In this document: in pieces, positions 1-7,989 of the stretch
How positions within the stretch are numbered: position 1 is the stretch's first letter
How the letters are laid out: every line of letters starts with the position of its first letter
Made by a program: the position numbers and the translations under genes
Assembly: GCF_003626695.1 (NCBI RefSeq)
Contig: NZ_RBAH01000014.1
Span: 150,280-214,279 of the forward strand
Length of the DNA stretch: 64,000 bases
Source of the DNA: Paenibacillus ginsengarvi
Lineage (GTDB): Bacteria; Bacillota; Bacilli; Paenibacillales; NBRC-103111
Direction of reading: 5' to 3'
Notes under the pieces: model-generated
The model's database searches: none
Seen by the model: only the letters and a program-made list of their open reading frames with translations
Told to the model about the DNA's origin: nothing

Positions 1-456
1 CAAAAAGTCGGCCTGCGCCAGCAGACGGTGATGCAGCTGCCAGGCGATCCGCTCCGTCGGACGGCCCCTCCGGTCTCCCGGGAAGACGCGGGCCATATTG
101 AGGCCGTCCTCCGGCGAAGTCCTCGTCCCTCCGCGGTAAGAGAGCGGGTTGGCTACGGGTGCGAGGACTAGCGTTCCGGCCACCTGCTCCGGCTGGATGC
201 CTCGGTACAGCCGCAATATCGTCTCCATACCCTCGTATTCGTCGCCGTGGACGCCGGCCAGCACAAGCAGGGTAGGACCCTCGGCCGCTCCGGCGATTTG
301 CAGCACCGGCAGCGGAATATCCCGCGATTCGCCTTCCCTTTCGCCTCCATCTTCGACTGAGTCGATTCCAGTGCCGATCAGCAGCTCGAAGCTTGTCTTC
401 GTTCCCCTCGCTGCTGCCGATATGTCATAGTCGTCTATCCTCATCCGAACTGTCAC
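1..456 (-). CDS. Succinylglutamate desuccinylase/aspartoacylase-family deacylase (partial)
   Basis: The first 152 codons of a gene that runs off the left edge are visible. The motif GVHGDEYEG (about residues 68-76) is the His/Glu zinc-binding site of the AstE/AspA zinc-carboxypeptidase-like family, followed by a VLAPVANPLSY segment typical of the same fold. Such enzymes remove an acyl group from an N-acyl amino acid or related amide. I chose the GTG start because GGAGAG lies 6 bases upstream; an in-frame ATG four codons later has poor spacing. It lies 21 bases behind the MBL-fold gene and is the last visible gene of the operon. The substrate is unknown. Confidence 0.8.
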   Translation of the reverse strand, partial: MTVRMRIDDYDISAAARGTKTSFELLIGTGIDSVEDGGEREGESRDIPLPVLQIAGAAEGPTLLVLAGVHGDEYEGMETILRLYRGIQPEQVAGTLVLAPVANPLSYRGGTRTSPEDGLNMARVFPGDRRGRPTERIAWQLHHRLLAQADFL

Positions 457-477
457 CCGCTTCTCTCCTTCCTTTTC

Positions 478-1212
478 TCACACGATACTGAGCGGCGGCT
501 CTCCCAGCCTAAAACGCCGGTCGGCTGCCTCGATCACCCGCCAGCCACCGGAGGTCAGCGCCGTCCCGTGACCCGGGAACAACTGGCGGACGTCCAGCCG
601 GGCAAGCGATGCGATCGTCCCGCGATACTGGTCGATCGAGAAGTCCGGCGTCGCTATAACCGCGAGCCTGCCTTCGGCGAAGACGGCGTCCGCCGAGAAC
701 AGCGCCTTCAGCTCGGGACAATAGTAGGTCACCATGTCGAAGCTGTGTCCGGGAGCGGCGACGGCCGTAAGCGTCAAATCGCCGAAGCGGAGCGTCTCGC
801 CCGCACTGACAATCCGGTCCGCCGGGCATGGAGCGAGACGGTACCAGGGCGGATACGTACCGCTTGCCCGCGCCGCCGCAAGCGACGTGCCGATCTCGTC
901 GCCCGCTCCTACCATCTTCGCCGTTGCCTGCGCCGCAACGACCTCCACGCCGAACCGCTCCTTCCAGATCGCCGCTCCTCCCGAATGATCGGCGTGGGCA
1001 TGGGTGAGCAGCAGCGTTCGGATGTTATCGTGCGGCAAGCCGTCCTCGTCCAGCCGGGCGAACAGCCGCTCCGGCTCGATGCCGGACCCGGCATCGACGA
1101 TGACGGTGTGCTCTCCGGCGCAAAGCGCATACACATTGCAATCGTAATCGCTGCTGATGCCGTAGCCGAGTCCGCCTCCCCCAATCACATGAACGCGTTC
1201 CGTCAGCTTCAT
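478..1212 (-). CDS. MBL-fold metallo-hydrolase
   Basis: This 244-residue protein carries the metallo-beta-lactamase signature THAHADHSG near residues 69-77 (HxHxDH), a later GHSFD and a C-terminal FPGHGT, so the dinuclear metal site looks complete. Family members are hydrolases acting on thioesters, lactones, phosphodiesters or other esters; nothing in the sequence decides which. Its ATG overlaps the stop of the upstream oxidoreductase by four bases (ATGA), indicating translational coupling in the operon 3458 to the left edge. The gene is a normal length for the family and appears intact. Confidence 0.88.
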   Translation of the reverse strand: MKLTERVHVIGGGGLGYGISSDYDCNVYALCAGEHTVIVDAGSGIEPERLFARLDEDGLPHDNIRTLLLTHAHADHSGGAAIWKERFGVEVVAAQATAKMVGAGDEIGTSLAAARASGTYPPWYRLAPCPADRIVSAGETLRFGDLTLTAVAAPGHSFDMVTYYCPELKALFSADAVFAEGRLAVIATPDFSIDQYRGTIASLARLDVRQLFPGHGTALTSGGWRVIEAADRRFRLGEPPLSIV

Positions 1213-2222
1213 CCCGGCGTTATCTCCTTCGGCTCCAGCTTGACCGCGCGCCCGAGCAAGGCCGATTCGCGCACGGCAGCGGCAACGCGCACCGCTCTCC
1301 AGGCATCAGCCGGGCGAAGAATGGCGGAAGGCCGTCCATCGCGAACGCAATCGGCAAAATGCGCCAGCTCGTCGGCCAGGGGCCCTCCGGTTTTGCCATG
1401 GACCTGATAGCCCCCCAGCAGCGCCAACCGCTCGGTCGCCGCGCCGCCGATGAACTCCATGCCTCGCTCGGGATCGCGGACGATCAGACTGCCGGCATCG
1501 CCCGTTATTTCCGTGCGCACATCCGCGAAGGCGGCGGCTCCGTCCGGCAGTAGCCAGTTATTTTCCAATATGCCGACGGCGCCGCGCGAAAATTTCAGCA
1601 TCGCCCATATCAAATCTTCCGTTTCGTGCCCGGACGCGGAACGAATCGCCGTTACTTCGGTCACATCGTCCTCCAGCAGCCAATGCATCATGTCGATATC
1701 ATGAATGCCAAGTATAAAGACCGGAGAAATACGGTTGTAAATAGGGAAAAAGCGTTTGCCGTTGTTGCGTTTCGCATAAATCGAGCGAACCGCGCCGGCA
1801 TCGCCCCGGGCAATCCTTTCCTTCGTCTCCGCATAACGCGGGTCGAAACGAAGCACATGGCCAGTCATTAACATACGGCCGCGCTCGGCAGCCGTCCGGA
1901 CTAACCGCTCCGCCTCGCTAGGGTCGGCGGCGAGCGGCTTCTCCACGAACACGTGCAGCCCGGCTTCAAGGGAATAACGGACAGGCTCTTCGTGGGCATG
2001 CTCGGGCGTCAGCACATCGATCGCGTCCAGCCGTTCCTCGTCAATCATACGTTTCCAGTCGGTATACGGCTTCGCATCCGGAAACAGCGGCATAAACGCC
2101 GCAAGCGCCTCCGGGCTGCGGTCGCATATCGCGACGACCTCGACATCCCGCACCTGCGGCCATATCCGGGCATGCGCGGCCGCGAACCGGCCAAGTCCGA
2201 CAATCGCCAGGCGAATCTTCAT
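1209..2222 (-). CDS. Gfo/Idh/MocA-family oxidoreductase
   Basis: A 337-residue protein with an N-terminal Rossmann dinucleotide motif (GLGRFAAAHARIW, about residues 10-22) and the EKPLA motif near residue 95 that holds the conserved lysine of this family. The C-terminal half has the usual alpha/beta substrate-binding domain. Members oxidise or reduce sugars, inositols and amino-acid-like polyols with NAD(P). It starts 3 bases after the stop of the PLP-enzyme gene and overlaps the next gene by 4 bases, so all four genes should be co-transcribed. A second, non-identical family member lies at 28901-29962 in this window. Confidence 0.9.
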   Translation of the reverse strand: MKIRLAIVGLGRFAAAHARIWPQVRDVEVVAICDRSPEALAAFMPLFPDAKPYTDWKRMIDEERLDAIDVLTPEHAHEEPVRYSLEAGLHVFVEKPLAADPSEAERLVRTAAERGRMLMTGHVLRFDPRYAETKERIARGDAGAVRSIYAKRNNGKRFFPIYNRISPVFILGIHDIDMMHWLLEDDVTEVTAIRSASGHETEDLIWAMLKFSRGAVGILENNWLLPDGAAAFADVRTEITGDAGSLIVRDPERGMEFIGGAATERLALLGGYQVHGKTGGPLADELAHFADCVRDGRPSAILRPADAWRAVRVAAAVRESALLGRAVKLEPKEITPG

Positions 2223-2225
2223 CTC

Positions 2226-3458
2226 CTAATCGCCCCGCTTTCCCGGGTTCAATCCTAGATCCAGCTGTTCCGCATCGAGCAGCGGCACGTCGACATGCGA
2301 TACCATCTCAAGAAGCCGCTTGCCATCCTTGAAGCCGACTCCGCTGACGATGCAGACGACCCGCTGCGAGCCGAAACCGCCCCGCTCCTTGACGTCCCGG
2401 ATCAGCCCGGCCAGCGCGGCCGCGGCGGCAGGCTCGCAAAAGATGCCTTCCTCCTCGGCGAGCAGCCGCTGCGCCTCCCAAATATCCCCATCCGTTACGG
2501 CCACAGCCGCCCCATCTCCGCTTGCCATAATATCGAGAGCGAGTGCGCCGTCGGGCGGATTGGGCACTTGCAGGCCGGATATTTGCGAGACGGAGGCGCC
2601 GGGAGCGGGAACGCGCGCTCCGGCTTCGTACGCCCGCACGATATTGGAGCAGCCTTCCGGCTGGACGGCGACCATAAACGGCCTTTGCGCAATCGCTCCG
2701 AGCTCGCCGAGCTCCCGGAAGCCTTTCCATATGCCGACATACAAGCCCGCGCCTCCCGCCGGCACATAAACCGCCGTTGGCGGCGCCTCAAGCTGCTCGG
2801 CGAGCTCGAACGATATCGTTTTGACCCCTTCCATCGCGTAAGGGTTGTAGCGGAAGGCGGTAATCGTCGATTCCCAGCCGTTGCTCCGCACCAAATCCAG
2901 AACGGCGGCGAATACGCGGTCGCCGACATCCGCATACGTGCCGAACCCCTTCACCTTCCGCACGAGCGCTCCATAGGCGAGCACCTGAGCCAGCTTCGCT
3001 TCCGCCATATGTTCCAGTACGAACAGATGGTACGTCATTCCCGCCCGGGCGGCATAAGCGGCATAGGCGGCCCCTGCGTTGCCGGAGGTCGTACCTACGC
3101 AGGCTTCGCGCCCATTGGCAAGCGCCCACGAAATCCCTACGGCTGCGATCCGGTCCTTGTACGAGCCGGTCGGATTGCCTCCCTCCAGCTTGAAGTATAA
3201 CTCGCCGACGTTCAGCCTTTTCGCCAGCTTCCGGCTCGGCACCAGGGGCGTACTACCTTCCCCTAAATAAAGCCGGCATCCTTCGGGAACTTCCGGCAGC
3301 AGCCGACGATATTTCCACAAACCCGGCAGCGCGTCATTTTTTAAGACTGCCCCGCGTTCAAGATCGTAGTGGAGCAATACTGTTCCGCGGCAATCGGGAC
3401 ACTCGTAAGATTTCGTATCCGCTGCCGGTTTGCCGCATGTCCAGCAATAAGCGATCAT
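2226..3458 (-). CDS. Threonine-synthase-like PLP-dependent lyase with N-terminal zinc ribbon
   Basis: This 410-residue protein belongs to the fold-type II PLP enzymes. The motif NPTGSYKDR (around residue 98) contains the Schiff-base lysine, and GTTSGNAGAAY is the phosphate/substrate loop. At the N terminus two CxxC pairs (CWTC and CPDC) form a zinc ribbon, as in archaeal-type threonine synthases and cysteate synthases. Because it heads an operon with an oxidoreductase and hydrolases rather than hom/thrB, it more likely performs beta-elimination or replacement in a catabolic route than threonine synthesis. That is inference. A FadR-type operator lies about 30 bases upstream. Confidence 0.82.
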   Translation of the reverse strand: MIAYCWTCGKPAADTKSYECPDCRGTVLLHYDLERGAVLKNDALPGLWKYRRLLPEVPEGCRLYLGEGSTPLVPSRKLAKRLNVGELYFKLEGGNPTGSYKDRIAAVGISWALANGREACVGTTSGNAGAAYAAYAARAGMTYHLFVLEHMAEAKLAQVLAYGALVRKVKGFGTYADVGDRVFAAVLDLVRSNGWESTITAFRYNPYAMEGVKTISFELAEQLEAPPTAVYVPAGGAGLYVGIWKGFRELGELGAIAQRPFMVAVQPEGCSNIVRAYEAGARVPAPGASVSQISGLQVPNPPDGALALDIMASGDGAAVAVTDGDIWEAQRLLAEEEGIFCEPAAAAALAGLIRDVKERGGFGSQRVVCIVSGVGFKDGKRLLEMVSHVDVPLLDAEQLDLGLNPGKRGD

Positions 3459-3489
3459 GGCAATTCACACCCCTAATATATTTGTATGA

Positions 3490-3500
3490 TGGTATGACCA
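3490..3500 (-). promoter_or_regulatory. FadR/GntR-type operator of the catabolic operon
   Basis: TGGTATGACCA matches the pattern TGGTNNGACCA, known as the E. coli FadR-type operator. It sits 32 bases upstream of the PLP-enzyme start and is shared with two other sites at 4437 and 4641 beside the two GntR genes. The extended form ATGGTnnGACCAT is palindromic. Confidence 0.7.
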
Positions 3501-3625
3501 TTCGAAGATAACAGCACGGGCGACAGTCATCCCCCTGGAACTGCTTTCTGAAGGAATGCAGCGTGGAATTGCAGGCAAAGCCCCTCATCTGCGGGACTTT
3601 GCTTGCCGCCTTTCGCCCGGCGCTC

Positions 3626-4309
3626 CTATTTTTCCATAATCCACTTGAGTGGCGGCAGCAAATGGTTTTCCATTTCCCGCTTCGCTTCGGCCGTTTTTTT
3701 GTCGCGAATGTACCGGATGATGTTATTGTGCTCGAGCCAGGACTGCTGCGTGCCTTCGCCGTCGCCAAAATGCTTTTCGCGGACGCCGGTAAAAAAATCG
3801 GTCAGCACCTCGCTGAGCTCGAAATACGTCTTGTTGCCGGTTGCGCGAAACAACGCCCGATGAAACTGCAAATCTTCATCGATCGGCAGCCGCTTCTGCC
3901 CGATGGCCGCCTCCATCTGGCGGTTCCAATACACCATCTGTTCGATCGCTTCCGCGTCCGCTCGCTCGATCGCCATCTCCACGGCACCCAGCTCCAGCAC
4001 CCGGCGCGTCTCCCACAGCTCCTTCATGCTGCGTTCGTCCTGCATCCAGCGGAACGATACCTGATCAAGTACCGGCTTCAGCGATAATCCGTCGACATAG
4101 ATGCCGTCGCCGGTTTTGATCTTGAGCAGGCCGACCGTTTCCAACGATTTCAGCGCCTCGCGCACGACAGTCCGGCTGACGCCGAGCGAATCGATGAGCT
4201 GCTTCTCGGAAGGAAGCTTGTCGCCCGCCTTCAGCTTGTTCTCGATAATATAGGTTCTGATCCGGTCGCTGACGACCTGGGACAAATTCACCTTTTCCGG
4301 GATATCCAT
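3626..4309 (-). CDS. FadR-family (GntR/FCD) transcriptional regulator
   Basis: A 227-residue regulator with an N-terminal winged helix (about residues 8-75; the segment LPSEKQLIDSLGVSRTVVREAL is the recognition region, here abbreviated LPSEKQL...VSRTVVREAL) and an FCD effector domain (about 80-225). The FCD domain of this family usually binds a metal and an organic acid through Asp/His residues; EDLQFHRALF and the C-terminal MENHL segment fit. It is transcribed toward the catabolic operon but from its own promoter, with a matching operator at 4437, so autoregulation and control of the operon are likely. It is paralogous to the divergent gene at 4673. Confidence 0.88.
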   Translation of the reverse strand: MDIPEKVNLSQVVSDRIRTYIIENKLKAGDKLPSEKQLIDSLGVSRTVVREALKSLETVGLLKIKTGDGIYVDGLSLKPVLDQVSFRWMQDERSMKELWETRRVLELGAVEMAIERADAEAIEQMVYWNRQMEAAIGQKRLPIDEDLQFHRALFRATGNKTYFELSEVLTDFFTGVREKHFGDGEGTQQSWLEHNNIIRYIRDKKTAEAKREMENHLLPPLKWIMEK

Positions 4310-4436
4310 CCGGCTTCCCCTCCTTCTCCGTCTGCCGTCTGTCTGTTAGCGCGTCGGACCGTCATCCCAAATCTTAGGCTGTGTCCACCCGTAAATCATG
4401 TCGCAGCCCGGCGGCTTTCATTCCTGCCCCGCCAAA

Positions 4437-4447
4437 TGGTAGGACCA
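4437..4447. promoter_or_regulatory. FadR/GntR-type operator
   Basis: TGGTAGGACCA matches TGGTNNGACCA, inside the palindrome ATGGTnnGACCAT. It is about 128 bases upstream of the leftward GntR gene, so it probably serves that promoter. Confidence 0.68.
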
Positions 4448-4640
4448 TTATACATTCATATGCTACTACTATAGTCCCTTTTCTGTCCGTCAGTCAATGT
4501 ATTTTTGCGGCCCCGTCATCTTTCTGCAAAGGGGCTGTCTCACGGTTAGATGCAAGAAGCCGAGTCTGCTTTTTTGGAAAAACGCTGGACTAACGTTGAC
4601 ATAACATTCCAAACCCTATACGATTACGTTGACCGCAATG

Positions 4641-4651
4641 TGGTCTGACCA
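4641..4651. promoter_or_regulatory. FadR/GntR-type operator
   Basis: TGGTCTGACCA matches TGGTNNGACCA and lies 22 bases before the start codon of the rightward GntR gene, a position suited to autorepression. Confidence 0.68.
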
Positions 4652-4672
4652 TTCAAAAGAGGTGTGCAACCG

Positions 4673-5332
4673 ATGAAGCCGATCGAAAAAGCGGAGCGAT
4701 ATACGTTAAGCAAGCTGGTCGTTCAAAATTTGAAGCAATATATGATCGAAAATCGCATGTCCGCCGGCAGCAAGCTTCCCGCCGAGCGGGAGCTGGCGCA
4801 AGTGATGAAGGTGAGCAGAGCCATTCTGCGCGAGGCGCTGCGCTCGCTGGAAAGCGCCGGCATTCTGGAAATTCGTCATGGCGAAGGCGCGTTTGTAGCC
4901 GCCAACAGCCTGAATCCGCTGCTTGAGCAGCTGTCGTTTGCGGCGAGTTTGTCCGGCGAGACGAGCCGGGATATGCTGGAGCTCCGCTACCTGCTCGAGG
5001 CGGCGGCTATTGATGAAGCGCTCCGGCGGGGAGCGAGGCTGCCGCTTGCCGAGCTGGACGAGTTGTCCGCAGCGGCGAAGGACGAGACAAACCCGGAGCG
5101 GGCCGTCGAAGCGGACGTGCAGCTTCATCTCGCGGTAGTCAGTTCGCTGCACAACGAGTCGCTTCTGAACATCGCGGAGCTGTTTATCCGTCAGGCGGCG
5201 GATCGCGGCACGCTTGCCGAATACGGCCGAATCGCAGCCGAGCATGAGCGGTATATGGACGCGCTGCGCGGCTCCGATGCCGAAGCGGCGAAGTCGGCGC
5301 TGCGCGAGCATTTGGGCACTGCTGGCGGCTAA
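4673..5332 (+). CDS. FadR-family (GntR/FCD) transcriptional regulator
   Basis: A 219-residue protein with a GntR winged helix (LPAERELAQVMKVSRAILRE, about residues 35-54) and a C-terminal FCD domain containing the ligand-type motif DVQLHLAVV. The ATG at 4673 is preferred to a GTG at 4664, because the ribosome binding site AGAGG has correct spacing only for the ATG. It is divergent from a second FadR-type regulator, and both have the same operator type upstream. The FCD half is shorter and more Ala/Leu-rich than that of its neighbour, so the two may respond to different ligands. Confidence 0.86.
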   Translation: MKPIEKAERYTLSKLVVQNLKQYMIENRMSAGSKLPAERELAQVMKVSRAILREALRSLESAGILEIRHGEGAFVAANSLNPLLEQLSFAASLSGETSRDMLELRYLLEAAAIDEALRRGARLPLAELDELSAAAKDETNPERAVEADVQLHLAVVSSLHNESLLNIAELFIRQAADRGTLAEYGRIAAEHERYMDALRGSDAEAAKSALREHLGTAGG

Positions 5333-5333
5333 C

Positions 5334-5361
5334 GGTACGGTTTCCATAGCCGTACCCGCTT
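5334..5361 (+). terminator. Hairpin after the rightward GntR gene
   Basis: GGTACGG and CCGTACC form a 7-bp stem directly after the stop, followed by a broken T-rich tract. It is a weak intrinsic-terminator candidate. Confidence 0.4.
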
Positions 5362-5472
5362 GTTTTGTTCCCTTGCGCGAAGATGTCCGCGCATTACGAA
5401 GCTAGCCCGAATCCGGCCAATCCTTTCGCCTGCGATAAACATCTTCTTCGTCTTCATCCGCATTTTTCACCT

Positions 5473-5503
5473 GAATATGTGTCAATGGGCTTTCGCATAC
5501 ATA
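5473..5503 (+). promoter_or_regulatory. Possible sporulation sigma-E-type promoter
   Basis: GAATATGT, a 15-base spacer and CATACATA resemble the sigma-E pattern (-35 with ATATT-like core, -10 CATACAnT). It lies 45 bases upstream of the collagen-like gene. The match is by eye and imperfect. Confidence 0.35.
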
Positions 5504-5548
5504 CATTGAACATAGGCATTCACGATGAAGCGAAAGGATGTTTGATGT

Positions 5549-6637
5549 ATGTGGGTTTTTATACCGGCGCAGTATTTGGAAATTCCAGATGAAGATAATC
5601 GTTCCATGGGTCTTCCTCCTTCCGGGGGAACCGGCAGTCCGGGCGGTATGGGTGTTCCTGGCGGTATGGGCTATCCCGGCCTACCCGGCGGAATGGGTAT
5701 CCCGGGTGGCATGGGCGCTCCCGGCGGCATGGGCATTCCCGGCGGCATGGGCATTCCCGGCGGCATGGGCGTTCCCGGCGGCATGGGCGTTCCCGGTGGC
5801 ATGGGCGTTCCCGGTGGCATGGGCGTTCCCGGTGGTATGGGCGTTCCTGGCGGCATGGGTACTCCTGGCGGCATGGGCATTCCCGGCGGTATGGGCGTTC
5901 CTGGCGGCATGGGCGTTCCTGGTGGTATGGGCGTTCCCGGTGGCATGGGCGGTCCAGGCGGCATGGGCATTCCCGGCGGTATGGGCGTTCCTGGCGGCAT
6001 GGGCGTTCCTGGTGGTATGGGCGTTCCCGGTGGTATGGGCGCTCCTGGTGGCATGGGCGTTCCTGGTGGTATGGGCGTTCCTGGCGGCATGGGTACTCCT
6101 GGCGGCATGGGCATTCCCGGCGGTATGGGCGTTCCTGGCGGCATGGGCGTTCCTGGTGGTATGGGCGTTCCTGGTGGTATGGGCGTTCCCGGTGGTATGG
6201 GCGCTCCTGGCGGCACGGGCGCTCCTGGCGGCACGGGCGCTCCTGGCGGCACGGGCGCTCCTGGTGGCACGGGCACTCCCGGCGGCACGGGCACTCCCGG
6301 CGGTCACCAAGTGCCGACAGAAATGCCGGTCAGCTTGAGCCTTCCGGTCGGCTCGGGCGATCCGTTCGGCGGCCCGGGCGGCGCGGATCAGGCTCCAATG
6401 TCCGCACCTCCGTCGAAGATTCCGCCCAAGCCGCCCGTTTCGACATACGCGCTTGATCCCGCCGCGATCGCGCGCTGCCGTTACAAATTCACATACATTT
6501 GGCAGCGAAACGGCAGCTCGTACTGGATGTATTTGACCTACGTAGGGCCGCGTTCGATTAGCGGCTGGCGCTGGAACGGCTTTTCCTGGATGAGATTTTC
6601 GGTTGATCTCAATGCCATCGAAGCTTCCTCTTGCTGA
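5549..6637 (+). CDS. Collagen-like repeat protein, probably surface or spore associated
   Basis: A 362-residue protein in three parts: a short N-terminal region (1-25), about 225 residues of near-perfect Gly-X-Y triplets dominated by the hexapeptide GGMGVP and its GGMGIP, GGMGAP and GGTGAP variants, and a C-terminal module (about 285-362) that starts and ends with Cys and is rich in aromatic residues (YIWQRNGSSYWMYLTYVG, ISGWRWNGFSW). There is no signal peptide. Collagen-like proteins without signal peptides in bacilli are typically spore-surface components, and a possible sigma-E promoter upstream fits that. The methionine at the X/Y positions is unusual. A strong terminator follows. Function is inferred only. 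Confidence 0.78.
   Translation: MWVFIPAQYLEIPDEDNRSMGLPPSGGTGSPGGMGVPGGMGYPGLPGGMGIPGGMGAPGGMGIPGGMGIPGGMGVPGGMGVPGGMGVPGGMGVPGGMGVPGGMGTPGGMGIPGGMGVPGGMGVPGGMGVPGGMGGPGGMGIPGGMGVPGGMGVPGGMGVPGGMGAPGGMGVPGGMGVPGGMGTPGGMGIPGGMGVPGGMGVPGGMGVPGGMGVPGGMGAPGGTGAPGGTGAPGGTGAPGGTGTPGGTGTPGGHQVPTEMPVSLSLPVGSGDPFGGPGGADQAPMSAPPSKIPPKPPVSTYALDPAAIARCRYKFTYIWQRNGSSYWMYLTYVGPRSISGWRWNGFSWMRFSVDLNAIEASSC
5640..6300 (+). repeat. 18-bp tandem repeat tract encoding GGMGVP hexapeptides
   Basis: More than 30 units of an 18-bp repeat, differing mainly at third codon positions, encode the collagen-like tract. Longer blocks of several units recur (for example the stretches around 5860-5980 and 6080-6170), which suggests recent expansion by recombination or slippage. 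Confidence 0.9.
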
Positions 6638-6667
6638 CAAACACCTTGGCTTCTCCTTTGGAGCGGG

Positions 6668-6697
6668 CTGCGACTGTAACGGTCGCAGTCTTTTTTT
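6668..6697 (+). terminator. Intrinsic terminator of the collagen-like gene
   Basis: CTGCGAC and GTCGCAG form a stem around a 7-base loop, followed by a run of seven T residues. Confidence 0.85.
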
Positions 6698-6733
6698 GTC
6701 CGCCCTACAAAATGATTGTAATTAAAATCGCCA

Positions 6734-6762
6734 TAGACGGAACATACGTTCTGTAATATAAT
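6734..6762 (+). promoter_or_regulatory. Sigma-A promoter of the serine-hydrolase/ABC operon
   Basis: TAGACG (-35) and TATAAT (-10, 6757-6762) are separated by exactly 17 bases. A LexA-like box occupies the spacer. Confidence 0.6.
6740..6751 (+). promoter_or_regulatory. LexA (DinR)-like box inside the promoter spacer
   Basis: GAACATACGTTC fits the 12-base core GAACRNRYGTTC of the Gram-positive SOS box (consensus CGAACRNRYGTTYC). The two outer positions do not match the consensus. Its location between -35 and -10 would suit repression. Confidence 0.5.
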
Positions 6763-6820
6763 GGAATAACATCTGGTTATTTCAGGAAACCATTCTACAT
6801 TTGGGAAGCGGGGGATTGGT

Positions 6821-7960
6821 ATGATCCGAGAAACGGAAATGCCGGTTTATCACGACGGACGAACGGATGCAGCGCCGGAGGAGGTCGGCTACGATCCGGA
6901 GAGGCTGCAAGCGCTCGACACGCATCTGACGGGCCTGATCCGCGATAACAAGCTGCAGTGCGCCGGCTACCTGCTGTCGCGCGACGGGCGCATATTCGCC
7001 CACCGGACAACGGGAAAGCTGACGCATCTGGAAAATAGTCCGGACCTGAAACCGGACAGCATCCGCAAAACGTATTCCGTCACCAAATTTTTCACCGCCG
7101 TCGCTATCATGCAGCTTATCGAAGAAGGCAAGCTGTATTTGGAGCAGGCGGTGTCGACGCTGCTTCCGCAATTCGATACGCCGCTACATAAGGGCATCAC
7201 CGTCTTCCAGCTGCTGACCCATACGTCGGGCGTATATCCCGATCCCGGCGCCTTCCTCGAGCCTTACCCGACCGCCTGGTTTGAAGGGCTGAGAGGTTAT
7301 GACGACTGGATCACGGCCGTTCTATCGGGCCCGCTTCCGTTCAAGCCCGGCGAGCAATACGCCTATTCGAGCGCCAGCTTTGCCATACTCGGCGAAGTTG
7401 TCAGCCGTGCGTCGGGCATTCCGTACGAGCGGTACGTCATCGAGCGGATCGCCGAACCTCTCGGCATGACGCGCACTTTCTTCGAGGTGCCGGATCATCT
7501 GCACGGCGAAGTGTGCGTGACCGGCGACTGGCAGGTTCACGAATGCACATCCCGCGAAGACCGGACGGGCAAGCCGCCGCGCGCCGGCAACGGCCTGTTC
7601 TCGACGCTTGAGGATATGTGGCGGCTCGGGCAAATGATGCTGAACGGCGGAACGTTCGGCGGAGCCCGCCTGTTGAGCCGCAAAACGGTTGAGGCGATGA
7701 CCCGCAATCAGCTGTCCGGCGTCAAAACGAGCGTCTGGGGCAGCAATACCCCCGACTATTCGTTCGGTCTAGGTCTAAGTCTCGCCGCTCCGACGATAGA
7801 AACGCCGGGTACATACGGACACGAAGGCTTCGGACGCTCTGGCGTCAAGGTCGATCCGGCCGAACGGTTCGTCGCTGTGTTCATCGTTCCGACCGGCATC
7901 CAATGGGCTCCGCTGTCGGTCATCGGCACGAGAGCGGTCATGTGGTCCGGCTTGCTGTAA
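6821..7960 (+). CDS. Serine hydrolase, beta-lactamase class C / esterase family
   Basis: A 379-residue protein of the beta-lactamase-related family. The SxxK motif is SVTK (Ser near residue 86), the second motif is YSS in YAYSSASFAILGE (near 181), and the third, HEG in YGHEGFG, is near 333. There is no signal peptide or membrane segment, so it is probably cytoplasmic and more likely an esterase or peptidase than a resistance enzyme. It is the first gene of an operon with a close paralogue and an ABC-2 exporter. The start follows GCGGGGGA at suitable spacing. Confidence 0.88.
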   Translation: MIRETEMPVYHDGRTDAAPEEVGYDPERLQALDTHLTGLIRDNKLQCAGYLLSRDGRIFAHRTTGKLTHLENSPDLKPDSIRKTYSVTKFFTAVAIMQLIEEGKLYLEQAVSTLLPQFDTPLHKGITVFQLLTHTSGVYPDPGAFLEPYPTAWFEGLRGYDDWITAVLSGPLPFKPGEQYAYSSASFAILGEVVSRASGIPYERYVIERIAEPLGMTRTFFEVPDHLHGEVCVTGDWQVHECTSREDRTGKPPRAGNGLFSTLEDMWRLGQMMLNGGTFGGARLLSRKTVEAMTRNQLSGVKTSVWGSNTPDYSFGLGLSLAAPTIETPGTYGHEGFGRSGVKVDPAERFVAVFIVPTGIQWAPLSVIGTRAVMWSGLL

Positions 7961-7989
7961 CAATAGATCCGGGAAAAGAGGAGAAGCCT

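Larger units (their letters stand above)
4310..4672. other. Intergenic region between two divergent GntR genes
   Basis: About 360 bases without a convincing gene. It holds two operator-like palindromes (4437-4447 and 4641-4651) and presumably both promoters. No small ORF with a good ribosome binding site was seen. Confidence 0.6.

Noticed and set aside
5640..6300. CRISPR array
   Set aside because: The repeats are direct tandem units without unique spacers and are coding.
5538..6338. Alternative reading frames through the collagen-like repeats
   Set aside because: The repeats leave all frames open; only the 5549 frame gives Gly-X-Y triplets, a ribosome binding site and a unique C-terminal module.
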